From an uncultured Verrucomicrobiales bacterium (GTDB lineage Bacteria > Verrucomicrobiota > Verrucomicrobiia > Verrucomicrobiales > DEV007): DNA of 6,166 nucleotides. Each line of letters starts with the position of its first letter. Position 1 is the first letter of the stretch. Below, in pieces: positions 1-6,166 of this stretch. Location: positions 1-6,166 of the forward strand of contig CALCSP010000338.1 in assembly GCA_937893785.1 (NCBI GenBank), in the 5' to 3' direction. The notes beneath the pieces were generated by a model that saw only the letters and a list, made by a program, of their open reading frames with translations, had not been told where the DNA came from and ran no database searches. The translations under genes were made by a program, and so were the position numbers.

Positions 1-97
1 GCTCTTCATAAACAGTCCCCTTTTCCTCGAAGAAGGATCGAGCAGGAGTCATGAATTCCTTATCGTTAGCGCTTCCATAAATGATAATAACTTTCAT
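1..97 (-). CDS. purE: Probable PurE, N5-carboxyaminoimidazole ribonucleotide mutase (N-terminal 32 codons only)
   Basis: The frame opens with ATG at 97-95 and stays open to the window edge, giving 32 complete codons. The peptide starts MKVIIIYGSANDKEFM, which fits the first beta strand and substrate-binding loop of PurE (typically hydrophobic run, then G-S-x-S-D-x-x-x-M). The Gly8-Ser9 and Asp12 positions are kept, while the second serine of the motif is Asn11. The residues after it (PARSFFEEKGTVYEE) match the usual helix and the start of the next strand. PurE interconverts N5-CAIR and CAIR in the cytoplasm, right after the PurM/PurK steps, so its place at the end of a purL-Q-M-F-D run supports the call. 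No Shine-Dalgarno sequence precedes the ATG. Too little is visible to separate class I (mutase) from class II (AIR carboxylase), and the call rests on one short motif plus context. Confidence 0.72.
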   Translation of the reverse strand, partial: MKVIIIYGSANDKEFMTPARSFFEEKGTVYEE

Positions 98-166
98 TGT
101 TTTTATTTGTGTGTGTTTTTTGGTTTTGGGTGAATATAAAATAGTCTCACTAAAGAATTTTCAGCC
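98..166 (-). other. AT-rich purD-purE intergenic leader with an A/C-only tract
   Basis: This 69-base gap is the only intergenic stretch of note in the window. On the coding (minus) strand its last 35 bases before the purE ATG (132 down to 98) are all A or C except one T at 105. Such a tract cannot form Watson-Crick stems with itself, so the purE start should be unstructured. There is no purine-rich Shine-Dalgarno motif. The upper part contains AT-rich stretches (such as TATATT at about 138-133) that could serve as a -10 element, but no matching -35 element was found, so a separate purE promoter is only possible. No GC-rich hairpin followed by a T-run was found in purE direction, so read-through from purD is likely. 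Confidence 0.5.
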
Positions 167-1417
167 TTAATCGAAGTGCATTTTTCCGATATCACTTCGT
201 TGCTGCGCCCCATCAAACCCTACATGTCCGGCCTCAGTGTAAACAGCTTCTCTTGCTGACTCTCGGTCACTGCCGCGAGCCACAATAGCCAACACCCTGC
301 CTCCATTGGTGACAAAATCACCATCTGTATTTTTCTTAGTTCCTGCATGATAAACCCTTGCATCCTTCAAATCATCCAGCCCCCTCACAACATCTCCATT
401 ACGTGATGATGAGGGATAACCTGCTGACGCCATGACAAGGCAAATACTCCAGCTCTGATCAAAGGAAATCAGACTCTCCTCAATACTTCCCTCAGCAGCT
501 TTCTTTAGGTAAGCGGCAAGATCGCCACCTACAAGTGGCAGAACTGCCTGCGCCTCGGGATCGCCAAAGCGACAGTTGTACTCTAGCACTTTCGCACCTG
601 AATTAGTCATCATTAACCCGGCATAGAGAAACCCCCTGAAGTCAAGCCCATCCTTTACCAGTCCCTCTACACTTGGCCGAATCACCTTCTCCTCAATATC
701 TGCAAGCACCTCAGGCTCCACAAGTGCTCTCGAGGCAACTGCCCCCATGCCGCCCGTATTCAACCCCTGATCGCCATCGGCCAATCTCTTGTAATCCCGT
801 GCCGGGGTAAAAATCTGGTATTCTCCGTCAGCAACGGCTGCAATAACGGAAACTTCCGGTCCCTCAAGAAACTCCTCTACAAGCACACGTCCATCTCCGA
901 AGCGACGATCCTCAAAAACCTCCTCGAGAAACGCATCGACTTCTGACTCATTATTACAAATCACAACTCCCTTTCCGGCAGCAAGGCCGTCAAACTTCAA
1001 CACGGTGGGGTAACCTGCTACTGCTGCCTTAGCCTCAACAGCGTTACCGGCTACGGCGTAGCCTCCTGTGGGAATCTCGTGCCTAATCATGAACTCCTTG
1101 GCAAACTCCTTGCTAGACTCAAGCTGGGCAGACTCAGCCACTGGCCCCCAAGTGGGGATTCCAGCAGCACGTGCCTGATCGGCAAGCCCCTTGGCCAACC
1201 ACGACTCCTCGCCGCCAACACAAAGTCCAATACCTTCAGTAACCATGGCCGCAACAAGGGATTCCACATCGTCAACCTCACCTGGAAGACGCTTGGCAAC
1301 ATCAAAGATCGCATCGCTGCCCGGATAACAATAAACTTCTGGTGCTGACTTCGACTCTGCCAGAGCCGTGACCAATGCATGCTCACGCCCTCCCTTTCCA
1401 ACAACAATTATTTTCAT
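167..1417 (-). CDS. purD: PurD, phosphoribosylamine-glycine ligase (GAR synthetase)
   Basis: The 416-residue product is a complete ATP-grasp enzyme that joins phosphoribosylamine and glycine with ATP to make GAR, using the unstable product of PurF. Visible landmarks in order are the N-terminal GKGGREHAL (residues 7-15), the ATP-grasp loop GLAAGKGV (144-151), EEFLEGPEVS (181-190), the signature NTGGMGA (220-226), the metal/ATP-binding NCRFGDPEAQ (281-290), and the C-terminal HAGT (357-360) and NGGRVL (371-376). Length is normal for the family (about 420-430). The ATG at 1417-1415 puts the first beta strand MKIIVVG exactly where it belongs, so the start is secure. It begins 12 bases after purF stops, with no Shine-Dalgarno at normal spacing (an AGGA lies 18 bases upstream). 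Minor oddities are a PSSSRNGD segment (335-342) where most members have a PGxYxxG-like sequence, and a short, divergent C-terminus. Confidence 0.97.
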   Translation of the reverse strand: MKIIVVGKGGREHALVTALAESKSAPEVYCYPGSDAIFDVAKRLPGEVDDVESLVAAMVTEGIGLCVGGEESWLAKGLADQARAAGIPTWGPVAESAQLESSKEFAKEFMIRHEIPTGGYAVAGNAVEAKAAVAGYPTVLKFDGLAAGKGVVICNNESEVDAFLEEVFEDRRFGDGRVLVEEFLEGPEVSVIAAVADGEYQIFTPARDYKRLADGDQGLNTGGMGAVASRALVEPEVLADIEEKVIRPSVEGLVKDGLDFRGFLYAGLMMTNSGAKVLEYNCRFGDPEAQAVLPLVGGDLAAYLKKAAEGSIEESLISFDQSWSICLVMASAGYPSSSRNGDVVRGLDDLKDARVYHAGTKKNTDGDFVTNGGRVLAIVARGSDRESAREAVYTEAGHVGFDGAQQRSDIGKMHFD

Positions 1418-1429
1418 AAAATGACTTGC

Positions 1430-3355
1430 TTAAAATCCTAGATCATACGGACGCCCTTCAATCCCGTCACAGTATTGGATGAAGGCACGGTTAGCCACAG
1501 CAGTTCCTGCAGGAGTGGGGTAATTCCCTGTAAAATACCAATCACCACAATGTCCTCCAAGAGCGGAATGTAGATTTTCAATACTCTGATAAATCACTTC
1601 AACCTCACCCTTCCACTTTGTATCAGGCGGATAAATCAATCGCGCAATCTGCGCGGAAATTTCCTCAGCTGTAAATGGTTCATAGATGTTGCGCACCGCA
1701 TTCACTGCCTCCCCTGCAGGTTTGCCAAGCTCCTCCCGGCAACAATCATACACCTCGCTGATCCGAGCTCCTCGGCCAGTATTTTTCAAGAGATCAATCG
1801 CTGCCTGAAAAGCAATGAACTTCCCAAGCTCAGACATATCAATTCCATAACAATCCGGATAGCGAATCTGCGGGCAACTGGATACCACCACGATCTTCTC
1901 GGGGTTTGTCCGGGCAAGAATTTTAAGAATGGACTCGCGCAATGTGGTGCCCCGCACAATTGAGTCATCAATTACAACCAGACTCTGTCCAGGCTCAACA
2001 ACTCCGTAACTGATATCATAAACATGAGAGACAAGTTGCTTACGCCCTTTCTCCTGACTGATAAAAGTTCGCATCTTGATGTCCTTGTGTGCAATTTTTT
2101 CACCACGAGGCCAATTATGGATCACAAGATCGTCAATTTCTCCATCCGCAAAACCACCATTGCCCATGGCATGTTCAATGGCTTCCTTTACCTTTTGCCT
2201 CCGGTGTTCACGTAAGCCCCCCATCATGCCGTGATAAGCGACCTCCGCGGTATTCGGAATAAAGCTAAAGACGGTATCCTTGAGGTTAAAATCGATCGAC
2301 TTGAGAATATCAGGAGCTAGCAACCGGCCAAGCTCTTTACGCTCACGGTAAATTTCAGGGTCATTACCACGGGAAAAATAAATTCGTTCAAAAGAACAAG
2401 GGGTGTGATTGCGTTCATCCGCAAATTCCTCAACAGTTAATTCTCCAGTATTCTTGATTGAAACCACATGCCCGGGATTAACCTCGCAAACATCTTCTTT
2501 ATCGAGACCAAAAACAGTCATTAGCGGAACTCTTTCCGAGGCAAAACCGACAAATTCCTCATTGTCAAAATAGAACGCCGGCCTGATACCGTTTGGATCA
2601 CGCATCACAAAGCAATCACCGTTACCTACAGCTCCTGCAATAGTATAACCTCCGTCCCAAACCCTGGCGGCTTTGCGTAACAGCCGTGGCATATGCAATC
2701 GTTCACTGATCATGCCAGGAATATCTCTTCCCTGTACCTTCTTCTTTTTCGCATGCTGATAGATTTTCTGATGCGCCTGATCCAGATAGAACCCTATTTC
2801 CTCCAGAATTGTCTGGGTATCTGTCCCAAAAACCGGATGCTGTCCCCTTTCAACGAGCGCATTATTCAGCTCTGGAGCGTTTGCCATGTTAAAGTTTCCG
2901 AGAAGCATCAGGCTCCGCGTCTCCCAATTACTCCGGCGAAGAAAAGGGTGGCAAGACCCTTCCTCAAATTCCCCGGAAGTGCCATATCTCAGGTGCCCCA
3001 TTAACACTTCGCCACCGAAATCGAAAAACCTGCTGACATTCTCAGGATCATCGGGATTAATGCCAGTCTTGCTGCAGAACTTAGCATATTTGTCCATCAG
3101 TATCTGGAACACATCAGTCAGTGAATCCCGTGCTGAAGAACGCTCCCGAAACATATAAGGCTCTCCAAGCTGCATGTTCAGTTTCACACAACCGACACCG
3201 ATGCCATCCTGCCCACGGTTATGCTGTTTCTCCATTAATAAAAACAGCTTCTGGAAGCCATGGAGCGCAGAGCCATACTTGTCATGATAGTAGGCTAACG
3301 GCTTTTTAAGCCGTAACATTGCAATGCCGCACTCGTGCTTTAGAAAATCGCTCAT
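1430..3355 (-). CDS. purF: Long-form amidophosphoribosyltransferase (PurF family, class II glutamine amidotransferase plus PRTase)
   Basis: The 641-residue protein has the two-domain PurF layout: an Ntn-type glutaminase followed by a type I phosphoribosyltransferase, making phosphoribosylamine from PRPP and glutamine (first committed purine step). Cys9 in KHECGIAM fits the catalytic N-terminal cysteine exposed after loss of an 8-residue leader. Other marks are NRGQDGIG (46-53), GHLRYGTSG (120-128), GNFN (153-156), TDTQT (178-182), RDPNGIRP (252-259), FSRGNDPEIY (327-336) and the PRPP loop VVIDDSIVRGTT (460-471), then YPDCYGIDM (499-507). It is about 140-170 residues longer than E. coli or B. 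subtilis PurF; extra sequence lies around 85-115, 190-225 and 375-425, plus a C-terminal tail. The usual Asn-Gly pair of the glutaminase oxyanion hole reads Leu152-Gly153. Cys320 aligns with one B. subtilis Fe-S ligand, but the C-terminal cysteine cluster is not kept (only Cys603). The start codon touches the purM stop. Confidence 0.88.
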   Translation of the reverse strand: MSDFLKHECGIAMLRLKKPLAYYHDKYGSALHGFQKLFLLMEKQHNRGQDGIGVGCVKLNMQLGEPYMFRERSSARDSLTDVFQILMDKYAKFCSKTGINPDDPENVSRFFDFGGEVLMGHLRYGTSGEFEEGSCHPFLRRSNWETRSLMLLGNFNMANAPELNNALVERGQHPVFGTDTQTILEEIGFYLDQAHQKIYQHAKKKKVQGRDIPGMISERLHMPRLLRKAARVWDGGYTIAGAVGNGDCFVMRDPNGIRPAFYFDNEEFVGFASERVPLMTVFGLDKEDVCEVNPGHVVSIKNTGELTVEEFADERNHTPCSFERIYFSRGNDPEIYRERKELGRLLAPDILKSIDFNLKDTVFSFIPNTAEVAYHGMMGGLREHRRQKVKEAIEHAMGNGGFADGEIDDLVIHNWPRGEKIAHKDIKMRTFISQEKGRKQLVSHVYDISYGVVEPGQSLVVIDDSIVRGTTLRESILKILARTNPEKIVVVSSCPQIRYPDCYGIDMSELGKFIAFQAAIDLLKNTGRGARISEVYDCCREELGKPAGEAVNAVRNIYEPFTAEEISAQIARLIYPPDTKWKGEVEVIYQSIENLHSALGGHCGDWYFTGNYPTPAGTAVANRAFIQYCDGIEGRPYDLGF

Positions 3356-3383
3356 TTAAACGGTTTTGACCGTTAGATCACCT
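3356..3383 (-). promoter_or_regulatory. purF start region: Shine-Dalgarno-like AGGTGATC plus intervening hairpin
   Basis: Inside the last codons of purM, the minus strand carries AGGTGATC (3383-3376), an 8-base perfect complement to the canonical bacterial 16S tail GATCACCT. It is followed by T, a perfect inverted repeat AACGGT-CAAA-ACCGTT (3374-3359), the purM stop TAA (3358-3356) and the purF ATG (3355-3353). In linear form the AGGTGA core is 22 bases from the ATG, too far for normal use. If the 16-base hairpin forms, the effective gap drops to about 6 bases, which is near optimal. A hairpin that shortens the distance between ribosome-binding site and start codon is known for phage T4 gene 38. 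This arrangement could also couple purF to purM termination. The bases and distances are seen; the function is inferred, and both elements also encode purM residues. Confidence 0.45.
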
Positions 3384-4342
3384 GACTTCACCTCACCAAG
3401 GCGCAATGCCCCCGACATCAATCCCATTGCCTTTTCCTCATCCACTTTGTCCACAATTACTACCCAGCCAACACCCATATTAAAAGTTGAGAAAGCTTCA
3501 TCTTCGTTCACATGTGCTAACACTTTTTGTATTGCCCCAAGCTCCCAGCGAGGCACCGAAAGATCAGCCCCCCTGCCACCGAGTATCCTCTCAAGATTCT
3601 CCGGCAGACCTCCGCCCGTAATATGCGCCATCGCTCTTGGTCGCACTTGAGCATCACGCAATCCCTTCACGACATCATGATAGAGACGGGTAGGCGCCAG
3701 CATTGAAATCACGTCATCATCAGAAAACTCGTCAGGAAATGAAGCCATTACCTTGCGCACCAGGCTCCAGCCATTGGCGTGTATACCATCAGAGGGATAA
3801 CCAATCAAAACATCCCCCTCGGTTACGGTTTCCGGGTCAACAACGTCCGGCTTCTCAGCCACCCCAATCCCAAATCCTGATAGCTCTATCATACCGTCAT
3901 CAACCAACCCTGGCATTTCCGCCGTCTCTCCGCCGGCCAGGATGCAATCACATGACTCGCACCAGTCAACGATTCCGGTAATGACTCGCGCAATTTTTCC
4001 CTTATCCAGTTTTCCAACTCCGATGTAATCCAAAAACATGACCGGGTCCGCCCCTGTTGTAAGGATGTCATTAATCGACATTGCCACAAGGTCCTTCCCG
4101 GCAGTTTCTAGCAAGTCATGGTCCAGCAATAGTTCCAGCTTGGTGCCCACTCCATCACAGCCGGTAAATATTACCGGTTCACTGTATGCACTGAGATCAA
4201 ATCCTGCGGCGAACAAGCCAAATGCACCGAAGAGCTTACGATTCGTCTCTGTCCTTGAGCGAAGTTCACCAATATCACCGACTAGTTGTGCTGCGGCTTT
4301 GATATCAACACCTGCCTCTTTATAACTGATCTGGTCTGCCAT
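3356..4342 (-). CDS. purM: PurM, phosphoribosylformylglycinamidine cyclo-ligase (AIR synthetase)
   Basis: The 328-residue product is a full-length AIR synthetase, which uses ATP to close FGAM into the imidazole ring of AIR. Family marks in order are the N-terminal YKEAGVDI (residues 7-14), GCDGVGTKLE (61-70, the ATP/substrate loop, with Cys62 where Thr is common), KDLVAMSINDI (83-93), FLDYIGVGKLD (103-113), LAGGETAEMPG (135-145), GYPSDGIHANGWSLVRK (181-197), MAHITGGGLPENL (238-250) and STFNMGVGWVVIV (285-297). The length is slightly shorter than the roughly 345 residues of E. coli PurM. The ATG at 4342-4340 sits just before YKEAGVD, as in homologues, so the start is secure. It begins 6 bases after the purQ stop; a GGTGAG lies 15 bases upstream, farther than usual. 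It takes the product of PurL/PurQ, the genes directly upstream. Its 3' end carries the purF start-region signals. Confidence 0.97.
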   Translation of the reverse strand: MADQISYKEAGVDIKAAAQLVGDIGELRSRTETNRKLFGAFGLFAAGFDLSAYSEPVIFTGCDGVGTKLELLLDHDLLETAGKDLVAMSINDILTTGADPVMFLDYIGVGKLDKGKIARVITGIVDWCESCDCILAGGETAEMPGLVDDGMIELSGFGIGVAEKPDVVDPETVTEGDVLIGYPSDGIHANGWSLVRKVMASFPDEFSDDDVISMLAPTRLYHDVVKGLRDAQVRPRAMAHITGGGLPENLERILGGRGADLSVPRWELGAIQKVLAHVNEDEAFSTFNMGVGWVVIVDKVDEEKAMGLMSGALRLGEVKSGDLTVKTV

Positions 4343-4348
4343 CTGATT

Positions 4349-5092
4349 TTACGTTAACTCACCGGCCCTCTCGGCCATAATTGTCTCATATATAGATTGG
4401 AACATCATGTATCCCCATCCCCAATCAGAACGGTCTCCTTCCCAGTCGGGATCATAATGATTGGATGCCCATAGAAACCTTTCAGGATGCGGCATTAGTC
4501 CCAGCACCCTACCTGTCTCATCCATCAGACCGGCAATAGCTGACGAAGAACCATTAATGTCGTCCATATAAGTAAGGGCCACCAACCCCTTTTCAAGGTA
4601 TTCCCCAGCAAGTTCACCTGGAGCAATAAACCGCCCTTCTGCATGAGCTACAGGTAACTCAAAAGTATCAGGTAACCCTCTCAGAAAAGCATTATTTGAT
4701 ACCTCCCGTCTTAAGCCAACCCAACGACAGATGAAACGACCCGATGTGTTGTTAATGAGGCTTCCTTGCGGCAGAAAACCAAGCTTCGTGAGAATCTGGA
4801 AACCATTGCAGATACCAAGCATGTAACCGCCATTATCCCTAAAAACCTTGAGAGAATCGCCTAGTTTGCGCTCCGCTTCCAACTGAGCGAGTCGCCCAGC
4901 CATTACGTAGTCACCATAACTGAAACCTCCACTAAAAACCACCAGATTGGCCTCCTCAAGTGCCGCCTCACTCGCCCGGGCAATCGGCATCACCTGGGCA
5001 CGAAAACCGACCGCCTCCAAGGCACGGGCTGTCTCAGTATCACAGTTGGTACCGGGAAATTTTAGTAGTAATGCGGCAGGACGTTCTTCCAT
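4349..5092 (-). CDS. purQ: PurQ, glutaminase subunit of FGAM synthase
   Basis: This 247-residue class I (triad) glutamine amidotransferase releases ammonia from glutamine for PurL, which uses it to turn FGAR into FGAM. The N-terminal KFPGTNCD (residues 11-18) is the PurQ version of the usual FPGSNCD. The nucleophile is Cys95 in GICNGFQIL (93-101) and the His/Glu partners are His202 and Glu204 in LMPHPER (199-205). FSGGFSYGDY (53-62), NTSGRF (115-120), AHAEGRF (149-155) and DINGSSSAIAG (178-188) are further family blocks. The length is a little above the roughly 225-230 of Firmicutes PurQ because of a tail rich in Trp, Tyr and Asp (208-230). The ATG at 5092 lies inside purL, overlapping it by 31 bases in another frame; no Shine-Dalgarno is visible, so coupling to purL translation is likely. 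A stand-alone PurQ normally needs a PurS or an equivalent domain; no purS lies between purQ and purL. Confidence 0.96.
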   Translation of the reverse strand: MEERPAALLLKFPGTNCDTETARALEAVGFRAQVMPIARASEAALEEANLVVFSGGFSYGDYVMAGRLAQLEAERKLGDSLKVFRDNGGYMLGICNGFQILTKLGFLPQGSLINNTSGRFICRWVGLRREVSNNAFLRGLPDTFELPVAHAEGRFIAPGELAGEYLEKGLVALTYMDDINGSSSAIAGLMDETGRVLGLMPHPERFLWASNHYDPDWEGDRSDWGWGYMMFQSIYETIMAERAGELT

Positions 5093-6166
5093 TGATCTTT
5101 AAGTAGCGCTAGTTCAGCTTCTAGGACACTTTCTCCACGTTGTGTAAAGCACAGCTTTGAATGTGCAGAACAGGTCCTGCCAATAACAGCAAACTGGGTG
5201 TCAGAGAAAATTTTCTGCAACCTCTCTAAACTAGGTTCATCAACCTCCATCAAAATACGTGCCGGAGACTCGCCAAACAAAAGAGGAACAGCTCCCGGAG
5301 AACCGGTTACAGGCAAGGCATCAAGATCAATCTCGAGACCTGCCACTAACGAGAATCCCATCTCTGCTGCTGCGACGGCAAGTCCGCCCTCTGAAAGGTC
5401 GTGCGCAGCAAGAATCAAACCTTCGTCGACAGCTTGGTGAAATTTTTTGTACGACTCGAGCGCGATAGCTGGATCAAATTCGGGCACTCTCCCATTAACA
5501 TTTCCTTTTTGGCGCGCATAGACACTGCCTCCCATCTCCGAGCCGGAACCTCCAAAAAGCGCCAAGAAACTGCCAGTTTTACGGATTGATGCCCCGGTAA
5601 CATGAGACTGCTTCTCGACAATGCCCATACCGCTGATCAAACACGTAGTGGGAATGGTGACCTCACCCTGTTCGGTCTCAAAATAATTGTAGAAGGAATC
5701 CTTACCTGAAACAAAAGGTGCTCCATAAACTTCCGCCACCGCGGCTATACCCTTGCAGGTCTCAACAAGCATACCCAGCTCCTGAGGATTATCAGGGTTA
5801 CCTACACAAAAATTGTCCAACAACGCAATACGCTCAGGATTTGATCCTGCTGCAACCAGCGACCTAACACACTCATCCACGGTAGCTGCACCCATGGCCC
5901 TCGGATCAAATTTACCCCACTCGGGAAGCAACGCCAAGCCCAATGCCATTAACTGGTTACTGCCGTCAATTCTAACCACTGAAGCATCCTGGGGGGCGTC
6001 ACCTCTTGCCCCAGCAAGCGGCTTGAGCACGGTGTTGCCCTGCACCTCATGGTCATATTCACGAATAATGGGTTCCCGTGAACAAATCGCAAAATCACGC
6101 AAAAGATCACCAAGATCACTTTCCAGATGCTCTGCATCCCATTGCTGCCCCTCCTCTACTTCAGCA
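5062..6166 (-). CDS. purL: PurL, synthetase subunit of FGAM synthase (C-terminal part, 5' end outside window)
   Basis: The frame is open from the right edge to a TAA at 5064-5062, giving 367 visible residues; there is no start codon upstream to trust, and the sequence is homologous well before the first TTG at 6102. The visible part covers the end of the first AIRS-like unit and the second unit. Landmarks by visible residue are REYDHEVQG (about 35-43), LKPLAGARGD (47-56), LLDNFCVGNP (114-123), PFVSGKDS (150-157), AAHDLSEGGLAV (253-264) and GESPARIL (298-305). PurL uses ATP and ammonia from PurQ to make FGAM from FGAR. The SGKDS motif differs from the GGNVS of the small B. subtilis type and is closer to the GKDS of the large E. 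coli type, yet no fused glutaminase follows, since purQ is a separate gene. From memory this is typical of an intermediate-size class of about 950-1000 residues; the true length cannot be seen here. Confidence 0.95.
   Translation of the reverse strand, partial: AEVEEGQQWDAEHLESDLGDLLRDFAICSREPIIREYDHEVQGNTVLKPLAGARGDAPQDASVVRIDGSNQLMALGLALLPEWGKFDPRAMGAATVDECVRSLVAAGSNPERIALLDNFCVGNPDNPQELGMLVETCKGIAAVAEVYGAPFVSGKDSFYNYFETEQGEVTIPTTCLISGMGIVEKQSHVTGASIRKTGSFLALFGGSGSEMGGSVYARQKGNVNGRVPEFDPAIALESYKKFHQAVDEGLILAAHDLSEGGLAVAAAEMGFSLVAGLEIDLDALPVTGSPGAVPLLFGESPARILMEVDEPSLERLQKIFSDTQFAVIGRTCSAHSKLCFTQRGESVLEAELALLKDQWKNVLPHYY

Noticed and set aside
133..155. Possible terminator or hairpin in the purD-purE gap (GTGA ... 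TCAC).
   Set aside because: The stem is only 4 bp with a long AT-rich loop and no following T-run in the purE direction.
133..166. Possible separate promoter for purE with TATATT as a -10 element.
   Set aside because: No recognisable -35 element lies at 16-18 bases, and AT-rich spacers give such hexamers by chance.
1087..1407. A 106-codon minus-strand frame inside purD.
   Set aside because: It overlaps the conserved N-terminal half of purD in another frame and has no recognisable motif.
2693..3158. Plus-strand open frames of 90-103 codons opposite purF.
   Set aside because: They lie wholly antisense to a conserved gene, show no family motifs and have low-quality composition; they are shadows of purF.
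4161..4177. Perfect inverted repeat CCGGTAA-ATA-TTACCGG inside purM.
   Set aside because: It has 7-bp arms with a 3-base spacer and encodes the conserved PVIFTG stretch just before the PurM ATP loop. No copy was noticed elsewhere and the position is mid-gene, so chance under coding constraint is more likely than an operator.
6100..6102. TTG as a possible start codon for purL.
   Set aside because: The frame is open for 21 more codons to the window edge, and the peptide there is mid-protein PurL, so the real start is outside the window.

Overview
The window is a compact, single-direction block of de novo purine biosynthesis genes, all on the minus strand. Read 5' to 3' on that strand the order is purL (only its 3' part is inside the window), purQ, purM, a long-form purF, purD, and the first 32 codons of a probable purE that runs off the left edge. 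Almost every base is coding. The only gap longer than 12 bases is the 69-base stretch between purD and purE.

Layout: purL occupies 5062-6166 and enters from outside. purQ (4349-5092) overlaps its 3' end by 31 bases. purM (3356-4342) begins 6 bases after purQ. purF (1430-3355) begins on the base right after the purM stop codon (TAAATG). purD (167-1417) follows 12 bases later. The purD/purE gap (98-166) is AT-rich and ends in a 35-base tract that is almost only A and C on the coding strand. No tRNA, rRNA, mobile element, CRISPR array, riboswitch or convincing terminator was seen. The operon promoter must lie upstream of purL, outside the window.

The genes cover consecutive or near-consecutive steps from PRPP. 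PurF makes phosphoribosylamine and PurD adds glycine to give GAR. PurL with PurQ converts FGAR to FGAM, PurM closes the ring to AIR, and PurE moves the carboxyl group in the next stage. GAR formylation (PurN or PurT), PurS, PurK, PurC, PurB and PurH are not seen here and are presumably elsewhere.

This is a bacterium of roughly balanced base composition. Separate purL and purQ genes argue against Bacteroidota and Gammaproteobacteria, which usually have one large fused PurL. The 641-residue PurF resembles, from memory, the long form found in Bacteroidota and Verrucomicrobiota. An uncultured or marine member of the Verrucomicrobiota/PVC group is my best guess, with low confidence. I do not see a new biological system. 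The most interesting points are the start region of purF, where an 8-base match to the canonical anti-Shine-Dalgarno sequence is separated from the ATG by a perfect 6-bp hairpin, and the unusual PurF itself.
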